NCBI RefSeq assembly: GCF_023502425.1 | Contig: NZ_JAMFMA010000001.1 | Span: 1,054,001 to 1,118,000, forward strand | Reading direction: 5' to 3' | DNA: 64,000 nucleotides | Origin: Flagellimonas spongiicola | GTDB lineage: Bacteria; Bacteroidota; Bacteroidia; Flavobacteriales; Flavobacteriaceae | In this document: positions 27,684-36,828 of the stretch, in pieces | Numbering within the stretch: the first letter of the stretch is position 1 | Layout: the number at the start of each line of letters is the position of its first letter | The notes under the pieces: model-generated | The model's input: only the letters and a program-made list of their open reading frames with translations | What the model was told of the DNA's origin: nothing | Database searches by the model: none | Translations under genes and position numbers: made by a program

Positions 27684-29183
27684 ATGGCCCCACAAACCTC
27701 AAATTCACCTACGCATCCTATCATATTAGATAATCGATTGAAACCCCTGGATAAACTTGTGTTTCTGTTTTTCCTATCCCTGACATTCAGCTGTAACACG
27801 ACAGAGGAACCCAGCACCCCAGATGAAGGGACTGATCCTAATGATGATACCGTGGAATTGAGCGATGTAGCCCTGACATACAGGAATCAATGTGGCGGAT
27901 GCCATGGACAGGACTTGGCCTCTTTTGTGGAACGGGATTGGGCTTATGGAAATACCAACGAAAATATTATCGAGTCCATAACCGATGGATACTCAGCCAA
28001 TGGCATGCCAGCTTACGGAACTAGTTTGAGCGCGCAGGAAATCGAAGATCTGACCGCTTACATTCTTACGGAAATTGACGGAATGACCAAAGCAATGTTA
28101 GAAGACGAAAACCCTGACCTTTCAGGCTTGATCACTTCCACTGATTTAAATTTCAGACTGGAAACCATGACTAATGGAATTCCTGGTATTCCTTGGGGTA
28201 TTGCACAATTACCCAATGGTGAGTTATTGGTCACTGAACGAGGAGGTAGATTGTTTTTGGTTCGAACCAATAAACAATTGGAAGAAATTGATGGTGTTCC
28301 AGATGTTGTTGCCCAAGGGCAAGGGGGACTTTTGGACGTGGTATTGCATCCAGATTTTGCGAACAACGCATTGATATATCTATCCTATTCCCGTGCCAAC
28401 CCCAGTAACGCTTCTCAAAATACTACCGCAGTTGTTCGAGCGCGATTGGAAGGAACCAATTTAGAACAGGTGGAGAACATCTTTACTGCACTACCTTACC
28501 TCAATAGTGGTCACCATTACGGCTCAAGACTTGTTTTTGATGCTAATGGGTATCTCTATGTCTCTATAGGTGATCGCGGCTATCGTGATGTGTACCCACA
28601 AGAGTTGGACAACGCTATTGGAAAAATTCACCGAATCCATGATGATGGGGAGGTGCCCGCAGACAACCCATTTTACAATACCTCAGGAGCGACACCTACA
28701 ATTTTCACTTACGGTACCCGTAACCCACAAGGGATGGACCTTCATCCACAAAGCGGGGTTGTGTGGGAAGGGGAACATGGCCCACAGGGTGGCGACGAGA
28801 TCAATCTCTTGGAAGCTGGAGATAACAACGGTTGGCCGGTAATTTCACATGGTATCAACTACGATGGGACTACGTTCACCAACCTCACCGCTTTAGACGG
28901 CATGGAGCAACCTATTCATTACTGGACCCCATCCATTGCCCCATGTGGAATGAGTTTTGTATCGGGTGACTTTTATGGGGATTGGAGAAACGACCTCTTT
29001 GTTGGCTCCTTAAAATTTGAGTACCTACACCGTGTAAGGATGAATGGTGACCAAGTTATAGGTCACGAAAACTTATTGGAAGGTATTGGCAGAGTACGCG
29101 ATGTCCATATGGGTAGTGACGGATATCTATATATTGCAGTAGAAGGTCCAGGCAGGGTAATACGTTTGGTGCCAGAGCAGTAG
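27684..29183 (+). CDS. Cytochrome c - PQQ-dependent sugar dehydrogenase-like (GSDH) lipoprotein
   Basis: A 499-residue lipoprotein; lipobox LTFSC near residue 37. Residues 60-130 are a monohaem cytochrome c domain with CGGCH (Cys70, Cys73, His74) and a downstream Met in NGMPAYG as probable sixth ligand. Residues 150-499 are a six-bladed soluble glucose/sorbosone dehydrogenase propeller (IPWGIAQLPNGELLVTERGGRL, GGLLDVVLHPDF, GTRNPQGMDLHPQSGVVWEGEHGPQGGDEIN). It would oxidise a sugar or alcohol with PQQ and pass electrons to the fused haem. ATG at 27684 leaves a long n-region; a later start is possible. A 21-bp palindrome lies upstream. Confidence 0.87.
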   Translation: MAPQTSNSPTHPIILDNRLKPLDKLVFLFFLSLTFSCNTTEEPSTPDEGTDPNDDTVELSDVALTYRNQCGGCHGQDLASFVERDWAYGNTNENIIESITDGYSANGMPAYGTSLSAQEIEDLTAYILTEIDGMTKAMLEDENPDLSGLITSTDLNFRLETMTNGIPGIPWGIAQLPNGELLVTERGGRLFLVRTNKQLEEIDGVPDVVAQGQGGLLDVVLHPDFANNALIYLSYSRANPSNASQNTTAVVRARLEGTNLEQVENIFTALPYLNSGHHYGSRLVFDANGYLYVSIGDRGYRDVYPQELDNAIGKIHRIHDDGEVPADNPFYNTSGATPTIFTYGTRNPQGMDLHPQSGVVWEGEHGPQGGDEINLLEAGDNNGWPVISHGINYDGTTFTNLTALDGMEQPIHYWTPSIAPCGMSFVSGDFYGDWRNDLFVGSLKFEYLHRVRMNGDQVIGHENLLEGIGRVRDVHMGSDGYLYIAVEGPGRVIRLVPEQ

Positions 29184-29483
29184 TTATTTTAACTATTGTG
29201 TGCATTCGACCCCATTAACAACAATGTATTCTTGTTAAAATTAGAAGAAATGAATTAAGCCAATTGGAAAAGTCAGAACAGTTGTTTGGTTTTTTTAATG
29301 TCAAAAGGTATTATTTAATCAATGGCTAACCTTATAATATTTTCAAAACACCTTAAATAGTGCCGAAATTGTTCGATTTAGAAAATTCGTAATATTCGAA
29401 CAAAAAAGTAAAGAATTTCAGATAAATTACTGTATACTGGATTATTAGCCCCACCTTTGCACTTTAATTTTTAAACAATAGTA
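29184..29483 (+). promoter_or_regulatory. Promoter/5' region of cold-shock gene
   Basis: 300 bases without a gene. An 8-bp inverted pair TTGTTCGA / TCGAACAA (29369-29403, loop about 19 bases) is present. ACCTTTGC at 29453-29460 resembles the Bacteroidota -7 element (TAnnTTTG with one mismatch), which would put the transcript start about 20 bases before the ATG at 29484; the hairpin would then be upstream DNA rather than leader RNA. No -33 match is convincing. There is no clear terminator for the upstream gene. Confidence 0.35.
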
Positions 29484-29675
29484 ATGAGTAAAGGAACAGT
29501 AAAGTTCTTCAACGATACCAAAGGTTTTGGTTTCATTAACGAAGAAGGTGCAGACAAAGAGCACTTTGTACATGTTTCTGGATTAATCGACGAAATTCGC
29601 GAAGGTGACCAAGTTGAGTTTGATTTAGAGCAAGGAAAAAAAGGATTGAATGCAGTAAACGTAAAGGTCATCTAA
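29484..29675 (+). CDS. Cold-shock protein (CspA family)
   Basis: A 63-residue single cold-shock domain: KGTVKFFNDTKGFGFINEEG carries RNP1-like KGFGFI, and HFVHVSGL is the RNP2-like segment. It is an RNA chaperone that melts structured mRNA in the cytoplasm. Start ATG, complete. It is followed by a good terminator and then by a second, longer cold-shock-domain gene on the same strand; the two C-terminal domains are closely similar (GKVxFF...KGFGFI...HFVHxSGLIDEI...). Confidence 0.95.
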   Translation: MSKGTVKFFNDTKGFGFINEEGADKEHFVHVSGLIDEIREGDQVEFDLEQGKKGLNAVNVKVI

Positions 29676-29698
29676 ATTCATAATATCTAGATTTTTTG

Positions 29699-29734
29699 AA
29701 GCCTATCTGTTACGGATGGGCTTTTTTATTTTTA
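29699..29734 (+). terminator. Rho-independent terminator after the cold-shock gene
   Basis: AAGCC-TATC and GGAT-GGGCTT pair over about 9 bp (one T-G pair) around a short loop, followed by a run of T residues. It begins 24 bases after the stop codon of the 63-residue cold-shock protein and separates it from the second cold-shock gene. Confidence 0.8.
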
Positions 29735-29787
29735 AAAATTGCCCAAATGCTAATTAAATCAATTAATTTAAGGGTTTAAACCTATAT

Positions 29788-30243
29788 ATGGCAAAATCTC
29801 AACAAACATTCAGTAAGCGGGAAAAGGAAAAGAAACGGCAAAAAAAGCGAGAAGAAAAGCAAAAGAAGAAGGAAGCTCGAAAAACCGAATCTAAAGATAG
29901 CGAAGGAGGGATTCCGTTTGCCTACGTAGATCAATATGGCAATCTTACTGATACACCAACTGAGCCTTCTGAAAAAGAGGAAATCAATGCAGAAGATATT
30001 GTGTTGGGTATACCGCAAAAAGAGGAATCAGAAGAAGAATTTGATCCAGTTCGTAAAGGTAAAGTGGCTTTTTTTGATTATTCCAAAGGCTTTGGATTTA
30101 TAATGGACTCCGAAACCCAAGAAAAACATTTCGTGCACATTTCTGGCTTAATTGATGAAATCAATGAAAACGACAAGGTTACTTTTGAGCTGGAAAAAGG
30201 GCAAAAAGGAATGAATGCGGTACGCGTTAGCTTGCAATCCTAG
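29788..30243 (+). CDS. Cold-shock-domain protein with charged N-terminal extension
   Basis: A 151-residue protein. Residues 1-35 are almost entirely Lys, Arg, Glu and Gln (a basic/charged helix likely to bind RNA); residues 36-85 are acidic linker with FAYVDQYGNLTDTP; residues 88-151 are a cold-shock domain (KGKVAFFDYSKGFGFIMD, HFVHISGLIDEI). Such extended CSD proteins are common in Bacteroidota, probably as ribosome- or RNA-associated chaperones. The extension sets it apart from its 63-residue neighbour. No separate terminator is apparent. Confidence 0.92.
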   Translation: MAKSQQTFSKREKEKKRQKKREEKQKKKEARKTESKDSEGGIPFAYVDQYGNLTDTPTEPSEKEEINAEDIVLGIPQKEESEEEFDPVRKGKVAFFDYSKGFGFIMDSETQEKHFVHISGLIDEINENDKVTFELEKGQKGMNAVRVSLQS

Positions 30244-30387
30244 GCTATAACGATTTATTCCACCAAATTGGTCAATTTTAAATAAGTAGAATTTTGTAAT
30301 AAAAATTAATTATACCTGCTGTCTAATTTAGTCGGTGAGTGATTTCCAATCTACCACCAGATAACATTACTGGAGGGTATTTACCAA

Positions 30388-31086
30388 TCACACGCTTTTA
30401 TTCAAATCTTCCAATTTTGTAGAAACAGCTATTTTGTACATTGCACTTACAGGAACCTTATGCTCTTCAATTAACAAATAGGTCCGTGTTGCCTTTGTAA
30501 CTCTTCCCAAATTGGCGATATACGATTTATGCGTACGATGGAAATTGTCAGACAATAGGGTGGTGATATTGATCAGCGTTTCAGAGATCAAGTACATTCT
30601 TGAATCGGTAAAGATTTTTAAATAATTCCCAAAACTCTGAATGTACAGAATAGAAGTAAATGGAATGTTTATAGGAACCCCGTCGTGCTTTATTTGAAGT
30701 TCTTCGTTGGAGTTGTTCGTTTTAGTCTCCTTTAATTTTGAAGGCTCTACCTTATTTATCGCCTTTAAAAACCGCTCAATTTTTATGGGTTTCAAAAGAT
30801 AATCCACAACCCCATAATTATAACTTTCCAATGCATACTCAGAATAGGCAGTGGTCAATATGACTTTAGGCGGATTTATCATTGAGCGTAAGATTTCCAT
30901 GCCGTTAAGTTCTGGCATTTCAATGTCAAGAAAAATGAGGTCTACTTCGTTTTGCTGGAGAAAATTGATAAACTCCAATGGATTACCAGTACTCAATACC
31001 AGCTGAAAGTTGTTGATTTTGGAACAATATTCTTCCAACACCTTTCGGGCCAGTTCTTCGTCATCTATGATTCCAATTTTAATCAT
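30388..31086 (-). CDS. LytTR-family response regulator
   Basis: A 232-residue two-component regulator. The receiver domain (1-115) has Asp8/Asp9, the phospho-acceptor Asp54 in IFLDIEMPELNG, and Lys near residue 103 (LLKPI). The C-terminal LytTR DNA-binding domain (about 135-232) includes LYIQSFGNYLKIFT and FHRTHKSYIANLGRV. It lies 6 bases downstream of the sensor kinase gene, forming a LytS/LytR-type pair. Likely targets are nearby envelope genes, the divergent hydrolase at 32317 first among them (inference). Confidence 0.93.
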   Translation of the reverse strand: MIKIGIIDDEELARKVLEEYCSKINNFQLVLSTGNPLEFINFLQQNEVDLIFLDIEMPELNGMEILRSMINPPKVILTTAYSEYALESYNYGVVDYLLKPIKIERFLKAINKVEPSKLKETKTNNSNEELQIKHDGVPINIPFTSILYIQSFGNYLKIFTDSRMYLISETLINITTLLSDNFHRTHKSYIANLGRVTKATRTYLLIEEHKVPVSAMYKIAVSTKLEDLNKSV

Positions 31087-31092
31087 TCGGTA

Positions 31093-32088
31093 TTACTGGT
31101 CGTTTTTTAGTTGAAGGGATAAATTTACGTGATATGCTTTTTCCGCATCCCTAATTTCCAAAGTGTGGGAGTTGGGGTATAACAAATTTAAACGCCGCTT
31201 TACATTTTCCAGACCCAGACCTTTTCTTTTGGATGCGTCCTGCATATGCGGCTTTGAATTCGTGATTTGAAAATAAAGCGTGTTGGTTTTGATTACGGCG
31301 GAAACAGCAATCATACTTTGCTCATTCGTGCTCTGAGCACCATGTTTAATGGCGTTTTCAACAAATGGGATAAGTAGCATTGGCGCTATCTTCAACCCCA
31401 ATACATCCCCATCAATAGAAAACTCAATGGTACAGCGTTTACTCAGTCTTTTTTCTTCAAGCAGTAAATAGTTCTCTATAAATTCAAGTTCTTCTTTTAG
31501 TAGGACGGTGTCTTTTTTAGCACTCTCCAATTGATATCGCATTAATTCTGAAAGCTGCATGACCACCTCAGGAGTTTCGGTGGATTGTTGCCTGGAAAGT
31601 GCGTAAATGCTATTCAAGGAATTAAATAAAAAATGTGGATTCACCTGTTCCTTTAAATAGGTGAGTTCCATGTCTTTTTGTAATTTTTCCTTTTCTTCCT
31701 TTTGTCTTTGCATGAGCACACTACGCCTTAAAAAGAAAGCGGCCATGCCAGTGCCTGTAGTGTAAATTAGAAAAGAAGACATTTTGGTAATCCCAATCCA
31801 ATTAAACTCCGGATAAATTTTTAGACTGACCCCAAGAAATATGGCTCCAATAAGCAGGAGTCCGTATAAAAGATATTTTTTCTTATCAAAAAAATAGGGG
31901 ATAAGAATAAAATGATTTATCCAGATAACTGTCATAATACTGATGGTAAAACCAAGTCCCCATAAATAAAAGGAATAAAACGTGTCATACCTATCTATGA
32001 GCATCCAGCCACCTAGTAGCTCCAAGGAGAGTACCAATACAAAGGCACCGATGTTAATCAGTAGGGTATTCCGCAAAGACTTTTTCAT
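31093..32088 (-). CDS. LytS-type sensor histidine kinase
   Basis: A 331-residue membrane kinase from the ATG at 32088, which has an AAGGAT just upstream; the open frame continues to 32175. Residues 8-135 hold four hydrophobic helices, residues 140-170 a coiled coil, and residues 175-331 the His_kinase domain with phospho-acceptor His in QVNPHFLFNSLNSIYAL and the ATP-binding region (IAPMLLIPFVENAIKHGAQ, KGLGLENVKRRLNLLYP). It phosphorylates the adjacent LytTR regulator. The stimulus is unknown. Confidence 0.93.
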   Translation of the reverse strand: MKKSLRNTLLINIGAFVLVLSLELLGGWMLIDRYDTFYSFYLWGLGFTISIMTVIWINHFILIPYFFDKKKYLLYGLLLIGAIFLGVSLKIYPEFNWIGITKMSSFLIYTTGTGMAAFFLRRSVLMQRQKEEKEKLQKDMELTYLKEQVNPHFLFNSLNSIYALSRQQSTETPEVVMQLSELMRYQLESAKKDTVLLKEELEFIENYLLLEEKRLSKRCTIEFSIDGDVLGLKIAPMLLIPFVENAIKHGAQSTNEQSMIAVSAVIKTNTLYFQITNSKPHMQDASKRKGLGLENVKRRLNLLYPNSHTLEIRDAEKAYHVNLSLQLKNDQ

Positions 32089-32264
32089 TACTATCCTTTT
32101 GGCAGTCATATAATAACGGAATAAAGATACGCTCTTGAAACCCAAGCATACATGAATTCTGTATAAATGCCGCATATCAATGACGAAATTATTTCATCAT
32201 TTAATTGATCCGTTGATACAATTCTTAAAAACGAAAATGAGTGAAGACCTAATTTTAAAGGCGA

Positions 32265-32281
32265 TTTAGCAATATGCTAAA
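32265..32281. promoter_or_regulatory. Inverted repeat, candidate operator
   Basis: TTTAGCA and TGCTAAA are exact 7-bp inverted arms around a 3-base centre. The site is about 35 bases before the start of the hydrolase gene at 32317 and in the region divergent from the LytS/LytTR pair. It may be a regulator site controlling the hydrolase; it is not of the direct-repeat type usual for LytTR proteins. The binding protein is unknown. Confidence 0.4.
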
Positions 32282-32316
32282 GGTCAATTTACATCATCAA
32301 CAAAAAGAATTTCAAA

Positions 32317-34299
32317 ATGAAAGTCATTAGATTATTTGCCCTCACGGCAGCAATACTTATTAATACTGCTACTGCCCAGGAGAATGGCAAAAAAGCAAAC
32401 ACAGCAACAAACAGTGCTTCCTTCGTATCGCCTCAGATACAGGTAGTCCCTATAAAAGATAGTAACTCAGAAAAGAACTATGAACTTTATATAGAATTGC
32501 CAGAAGATTATGCGGAGCACCCTTCTAAAACTTATCCTGTTCTTTATTATACCGATGCCATTTGGCATCTTGAAATGGTATCTGGGGCCGCAGAGTTTCT
32601 GTTAGAAGACGTTATTCTGGTCGGAATTTCTTGGCAGAAGGACGCGCCAGAAGACTTACGGGAACAGTATGGCGCACACGTCAGCCGATTTACCGATTAT
32701 TCCTTTTGGGAAACCACAAATCCCAATCACCCCAAACTAGTATTTGGCCAAGCCGAAAATCATTTGGCATTTATACAGAACGATGTAATCAAGTATGTGG
32801 ATAAAAACTATCGTACCAACCCCAACAGTCGCAGCTACTTTGGGTATTCATTGAGTGGCGGATTTGGAGCATATATACTCCTTACACAGCCCAATACTTT
32901 TGACAACTACGTTCTTGGCAGTCCATTGAGTAAAAGTACCATGTCCCATTTAGCTGAGATCAATGCAGAACTAATAGCTGCTGAGGCCGATAAAAGCGAA
33001 AAATCGCATGCCAACGTATTTATAGCCCACGGTACTTTAGAAGATGAAAGAGAAGTAACTACGAAGGAATTTAAGGCCTTATTGGATGAACGAAAGCAAT
33101 TGGTGGTAGAATTTGATAGTAGAACCATTGAAGGGAATCACCAAACCGCATTCCCTAGGATTGCCGTGGAAAGTGTTGCTTGGTTGGCTTCGGCGATGAC
33201 ACATATTGCAGTTGATGACTATAAGGTAGGCTTCTGGGACATTCCACAGCTTAACAATCCTTATGTTAGTACCACACCAGAGAATAGAAATGACGGGATA
33301 GCTGTGGGTGAATTGGCATTGACCGCTGATAAAAAGAATGCCATCCTAAACGTGGCTCAAGAAATTTTTAACGATGACTATGGCAACTACGATGCTTTGC
33401 TCATTTCGCACAAAGACCAACTTGTTTTTGAATCCTATTACAAAAAAGGGCGTATCAATTTGGCGCACGGACAAGCGTCAGCCGTAAAAGGATACACCAG
33501 CTTGATTTTGGGAAGAGCAATGCAGCTAGGGTATTTGACCATGGAAGACCTGGACAAACCTTTGGTTCATTTCTTAAAAGACCTAGATCCTACTAAATTC
33601 ACAAAAGGAGCGGAGAAGATCACGCTTCATAAGGCGTTGACCATGCATGGCGGACTGACCATTGACGATGAAAAATGGGAAGAAGTTGAACAGGATTCGA
33701 TACAACTAAAAGGGCAGGGGTTGGTACAGACACTGCTGGAACGTAGCGCCCCCATTACGGATGAAACCCAAACCTATTTATATGGCAATTTCAACCCCAT
33801 GATGGTGATGACCGTTATTGATGCTGTGGTGCCGGGAACCGCTGAGGACTTTATCAAAAATGAATTTTTGGACAAGCTCGGGATTACCAATTATGAATGG
33901 TCCAATCATGTCAGTGGTTTGCCACAAGCAGGTTGGCAAGCCCGAATTATGCCTCGCGACATGCTCAAATTTGGACACCTGGTGCAGCATAAAGGGAAAT
34001 TGAACGGGGAGCAGTTTATTTCTGAAGCGTATTTGGAAAAAGCCACCAGCGGTATTGTAGCCCCGGCAATAGATTGGATGCCCAAGAATTACCGTTATGG
34101 CTATTTTTGGTATCACACTCCGGTAAAGGTGGGTAACAAAAACTATGATATGACCTTGGCCTGGGGTGGCGGGGGACAACGTGTTATGGTGGTGGAAGAA
34201 CTGGATTTGACCATGGTCATCTCCGGTTTTGATGGGGATGATGACAAAATCATGCAACCCATATTTGACACCGTAGTACCTGCATTTGCCAAAGAGTAA
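32317..34299 (+). CDS. Secreted esterase plus beta-lactamase-like serine hydrolase fusion
   Basis: A 660-residue exported protein (signal peptide ending near residue 20, TAQ) with two hydrolase domains. Residues 35-290 are an esterase-D/IroE-type alpha/beta hydrolase with nucleophile Ser178 in GYSLSGG. Residues 345-660 are a class C beta-lactamase/penicillin-binding-type domain: SxxK at Ser388-Lys391 (SAVK), a YxN-like YGN near residue 488, and GGGGQ near the C-terminus in place of KTG. Each is common alone; their fusion is unusual. It is divergent from the LytS/LytTR pair and followed by a terminator. The substrate may be a peptidoglycan- or siderophore-like ester (inference). Confidence 0.85.
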   Translation: MKVIRLFALTAAILINTATAQENGKKANTATNSASFVSPQIQVVPIKDSNSEKNYELYIELPEDYAEHPSKTYPVLYYTDAIWHLEMVSGAAEFLLEDVILVGISWQKDAPEDLREQYGAHVSRFTDYSFWETTNPNHPKLVFGQAENHLAFIQNDVIKYVDKNYRTNPNSRSYFGYSLSGGFGAYILLTQPNTFDNYVLGSPLSKSTMSHLAEINAELIAAEADKSEKSHANVFIAHGTLEDEREVTTKEFKALLDERKQLVVEFDSRTIEGNHQTAFPRIAVESVAWLASAMTHIAVDDYKVGFWDIPQLNNPYVSTTPENRNDGIAVGELALTADKKNAILNVAQEIFNDDYGNYDALLISHKDQLVFESYYKKGRINLAHGQASAVKGYTSLILGRAMQLGYLTMEDLDKPLVHFLKDLDPTKFTKGAEKITLHKALTMHGGLTIDDEKWEEVEQDSIQLKGQGLVQTLLERSAPITDETQTYLYGNFNPMMVMTVIDAVVPGTAEDFIKNEFLDKLGITNYEWSNHVSGLPQAGWQARIMPRDMLKFGHLVQHKGKLNGEQFISEAYLEKATSGIVAPAIDWMPKNYRYGYFWYHTPVKVGNKNYDMTLAWGGGGQRVMVVEELDLTMVISGFDGDDDKIMQPIFDTVVPAFAKE

Positions 34300-34335
34300 A
34301 TGGTACACTAGACCTATAATCCGATAAGATGCTAT

Positions 34336-34364
34336 GACCCCAGACTTGTTCTGGGGTCTTTTTA
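34336..34364 (+). terminator. Rho-independent terminator after the fusion hydrolase
   Basis: GACCCCAGA and TCTGGGGTC form a perfect 9-bp stem around a 5-base loop, followed by a run of T residues. It lies 37 bases after the stop codon at 34299. Confidence 0.9.
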
Positions 34365-34381
34365 TAGTAGTACCCCCAAGG

Positions 34382-34396
34382 TTTCAAAGTTTGAAA
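34382..34396. repeat. Short perfect palindrome
   Basis: TTTCAAA and TTTGAAA are inverted around a single G. It lies in the 281-base gap between the fusion hydrolase and the AraC gene at 34581, about 185 bases upstream of the latter. Such CAAAGTTTGAAA-type DNA is AT-rich and may be chance; an operator role is only a guess. Confidence 0.3.
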
Positions 34397-34580
34397 GCGA
34401 AGTAGCAAAGTAGGGGAGATGAAGGGGAATTGAATGGCAGATTGGTCATAATGCAATGGAAAGCGTCCTATATTTACTTGGAAATCACCTAAATATTAGC
34501 TGATTTTTTGATAGAAAGTAAGATATTGTAACTACGGAAATAAAATCAAGTCTTTACAGGTGTAACGCTAAACACGCAGA

Positions 34581-35381
34581 ATGAAAATATTGGCCAAAGG
34601 CAACTATTATGGTAGCAAAGATTTAGAGGTTTCATTCAATGGCATTTTGCTCTCACAATACAATTATAATACAGACAAGCGTACAGATTGGCACTATCAT
34701 GAAAATCCGTATTTCATGTATGTATTGCACGGAAACATGATGGACACCAATAAAAAAGTAAACTCTCTATGTCCTGCCGGAAGCCTAATGTTCAATAATT
34801 GGCAAGAGGCCCATTATGGTTCTAAACACTCTGCGGAAGCCGGAGGTTTTCATTTGGAGTTTGAACGAGAATGGCTCAAGGAAAATGGCATAGGAATACA
34901 TTTATTGGAAGGCAGTCAACGCATTGAAAACCCAAAACTGCATTTACTTTTTGCAAAACTGTACCATGAATTTTTAATTTCAGATTCCTATAGCGACTTG
35001 TCTGTGGAAGTTTTGGTGCTTCAAATCTGTGAGTCGTTATCGGACTTAAAGGAAATAAACGCGAAGACAAGCCCACACTGGGTAGAAGATTTAAAAGAAT
35101 TGCTACACTATGAAACGTCCAATCTTAGCCTTGATCATTTATCAAAGGAGTTGAACATCCATCCCGTACACATCTCACGAGCAGCTTCAAAATACCTTTC
35201 CATGAGTCTAGGCGAATATATTCGGCTTCATAAAATAAAAAAAGCCCTGCCATTGCTTCTAGATCCAAACAATTCATTGACAGCGATTGCGCACCAGACA
35301 GGTTTTTCAGACCAGAGTCATTTTAACCGTGTATTTAAAGCCTTCTTCAATACGAGTCCCAGCGCATATCGAAAAAAATAA
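34581..35381 (+). CDS. AraC family transcriptional regulator
   Basis: A 266-residue one-component regulator: N-terminal cupin-like half (TDWHYHENPYFMYVLHGNM, GSLMFNNWQEAHYG) and C-terminal double HTH ending LTAIAHQTGFSDQSHFNRVFKAFFNTSPSAYR. It is placed between two exported serine-hydrolase genes on the same strand, 85 bases before the second, and probably regulates one or both. The start ATG at 34581 gives a full-length cupin. Confidence 0.9.
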   Translation: MKILAKGNYYGSKDLEVSFNGILLSQYNYNTDKRTDWHYHENPYFMYVLHGNMMDTNKKVNSLCPAGSLMFNNWQEAHYGSKHSAEAGGFHLEFEREWLKENGIGIHLLEGSQRIENPKLHLLFAKLYHEFLISDSYSDLSVEVLVLQICESLSDLKEINAKTSPHWVEDLKELLHYETSNLSLDHLSKELNIHPVHISRAASKYLSMSLGEYIRLHKIKKALPLLLDPNNSLTAIAHQTGFSDQSHFNRVFKAFFNTSPSAYRKK

Positions 35382-35466
35382 GCCAAAATTCACAATGTTA
35401 ATTTCATTCTATTATGGAAGTATCGCATGCGCTATGTTTGATGAATCATTACTAAAAAATGCGATA

Positions 35467-36534
35467 ATGAAATATACACTTGTAGCCGTAGTTTCCCTTT
35501 TATGTGGTATTCACGGTAACGCCCAGCTTAAATTTTCCAACTCCAATAAAACGCTATTCCATGAAATGGATAGTACGGTCGCTTCTGGTAAGTTTGAACG
35601 GATTACCAGCATATTGGTAGCCAAAGATGGCAATGTCTTATTTGAAAACTATTACAATAACAATCATGTCAATTCCAAGCATAACACACGTTCTGTAACC
35701 AAAACCATGGCCACTTTATTAACGGGTATCGCCATAGATAAAGGGCACATTTCTTCTGAAACCGATAAGATATTTGATTATTTGCAACACAGACTTCCTG
35801 TAGAAAACCCAGACAAACGCAAAGAAGCAATCACTATTGAAGACCTCCTGACCATGAGTTCCATTGTGGAATGTAATGATAGCAATCGCTTTTCCAGGGG
35901 TCATGAAGAACGCATGTACATCATAGAAGATTGGGCTAAATTTTACCTGGACCTTCCTGTGTATTCGTATCCGTGGGGGCCTAAGCCCAAAGACCGACCC
36001 TATGGACGCGCGTTTAGTTACTGTAGTGCTGGATCTGCTTTAGTCGCTGAGATTTTGCAAAGTGCCCTAAAAAGTGATTTGGCTGATTTTGCAGTGGAAA
36101 ACCTTTTCCAACCTTTGGATATTACCGATTATAACTTGCATTATACCCCATTGGGCGTATTAAATACCGCTGGAGGCAGCGAATATAGGAGTCGGGATTT
36201 ATTGAAATTGGCCCAACTATGCCTAAACAAAGGACAATGGAATGGGAAGCAAATCATTTCTTCGGCCTGGGTGGAAAAAGCAACCACCACCAAACTGGAA
36301 GCCTATGATGCCGAATATGGGTACCTATTCTGGATAAAGAACTTTGGAAAAGACAAAAAATACAAATCCTATTTTATGTCCGGGAATGGGGGAAACAGGG
36401 TTTTGGTGAACCCAGAGTTGGGATTGACTGTGGTTATAACCTCCACGAACTACGGGAATAGAAATGCCCATGATTATTCCGATGAAATCCTAAACGAGTT
36501 TATAGTTCCGGCAATTGAAACGTTAGAAGAATAA
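35467..36534 (+). CDS. Exported beta-lactamase-family serine hydrolase
   Basis: A 355-residue exported protein with a signal peptide ending near residue 20 (GNAQ). The SxxK motif is Ser76-Val-Thr-Lys79 in TRSVTKTMATL, a YCSAG motif near residue 184 stands in the YxN region, and SGNGGNRVLVNP near the C-terminus takes the place of KTG. It belongs to the broad class C beta-lactamase/DD-peptidase/esterase group; hydrolysis of a peptidoglycan-like peptide or an ester is likely, and drug resistance is not implied. ATG at 35467 is chosen because it starts the signal peptide; the frame is open back to 35287, overlapping the AraC gene. Confidence 0.85.
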   Translation: MKYTLVAVVSLLCGIHGNAQLKFSNSNKTLFHEMDSTVASGKFERITSILVAKDGNVLFENYYNNNHVNSKHNTRSVTKTMATLLTGIAIDKGHISSETDKIFDYLQHRLPVENPDKRKEAITIEDLLTMSSIVECNDSNRFSRGHEERMYIIEDWAKFYLDLPVYSYPWGPKPKDRPYGRAFSYCSAGSALVAEILQSALKSDLADFAVENLFQPLDITDYNLHYTPLGVLNTAGGSEYRSRDLLKLAQLCLNKGQWNGKQIISSAWVEKATTTKLEAYDAEYGYLFWIKNFGKDKKYKSYFMSGNGGNRVLVNPELGLTVVITSTNYGNRNAHDYSDEILNEFIVPAIETLEE

Positions 36535-36828
36535 GCGCAACTACCACTTTATCGAACCCCAAACGAATCCTTTGAAGCTTTTTGAGCGAAGATGTTTTTT
36601 TTATTTTATTATTAAAAACCGAACAAACACGATTACAGCATCCCTAACTATCTGTTGTACGCTGTTGTCCGAAGAAAATGCGGGCCAGCGATGGGGTGAA
36701 TTTATTCATGTGCTTGCTAATTGTTTTTTAAAGGAATTCATGAATGCTTCGCATTTGTGGCATATCTATCTCCTTTGCATAGCCACATTGGCGGAGCGGG
36801 GTCAAGGAAAAAGGATAGTAATTGGCAA
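36535..36828. other. Intergenic region between convergent genes
   Basis: No supported gene. A frame of 86 codons on the + strand starts with TTG and has no family resemblance, so I leave it out. The region starts with one copy of a 26-bp repeat (36553-36578) also found at 38196-38221. Confidence 0.4.
36553..36578 (+). repeat. 26-bp dispersed repeat, copy 1
   Basis: CGAACCCCAAACGAATCCTT followed by TGAAGC; identical in 23 of 26 positions to the copy at 38196-38221, in the same orientation. The two copies bracket the orphan gene at 36829-37827. Confidence 0.7.

Noticed and set aside
29184..29483. Cold-shock leader thermosensor in the mRNA of the 29484 gene
   Set aside because: The likely -7 element is only about 20 bases before the ATG, so most of the region, including the inverted pair, would lie upstream of the transcript. 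A long leader cannot be shown.
35287..35466. Longer N-terminus of the serine hydrolase at 35467
   Set aside because: The extra 60 residues overlap the AraC gene, are not hydrophobic in the right place and would hide the signal peptide that starts at 35467.
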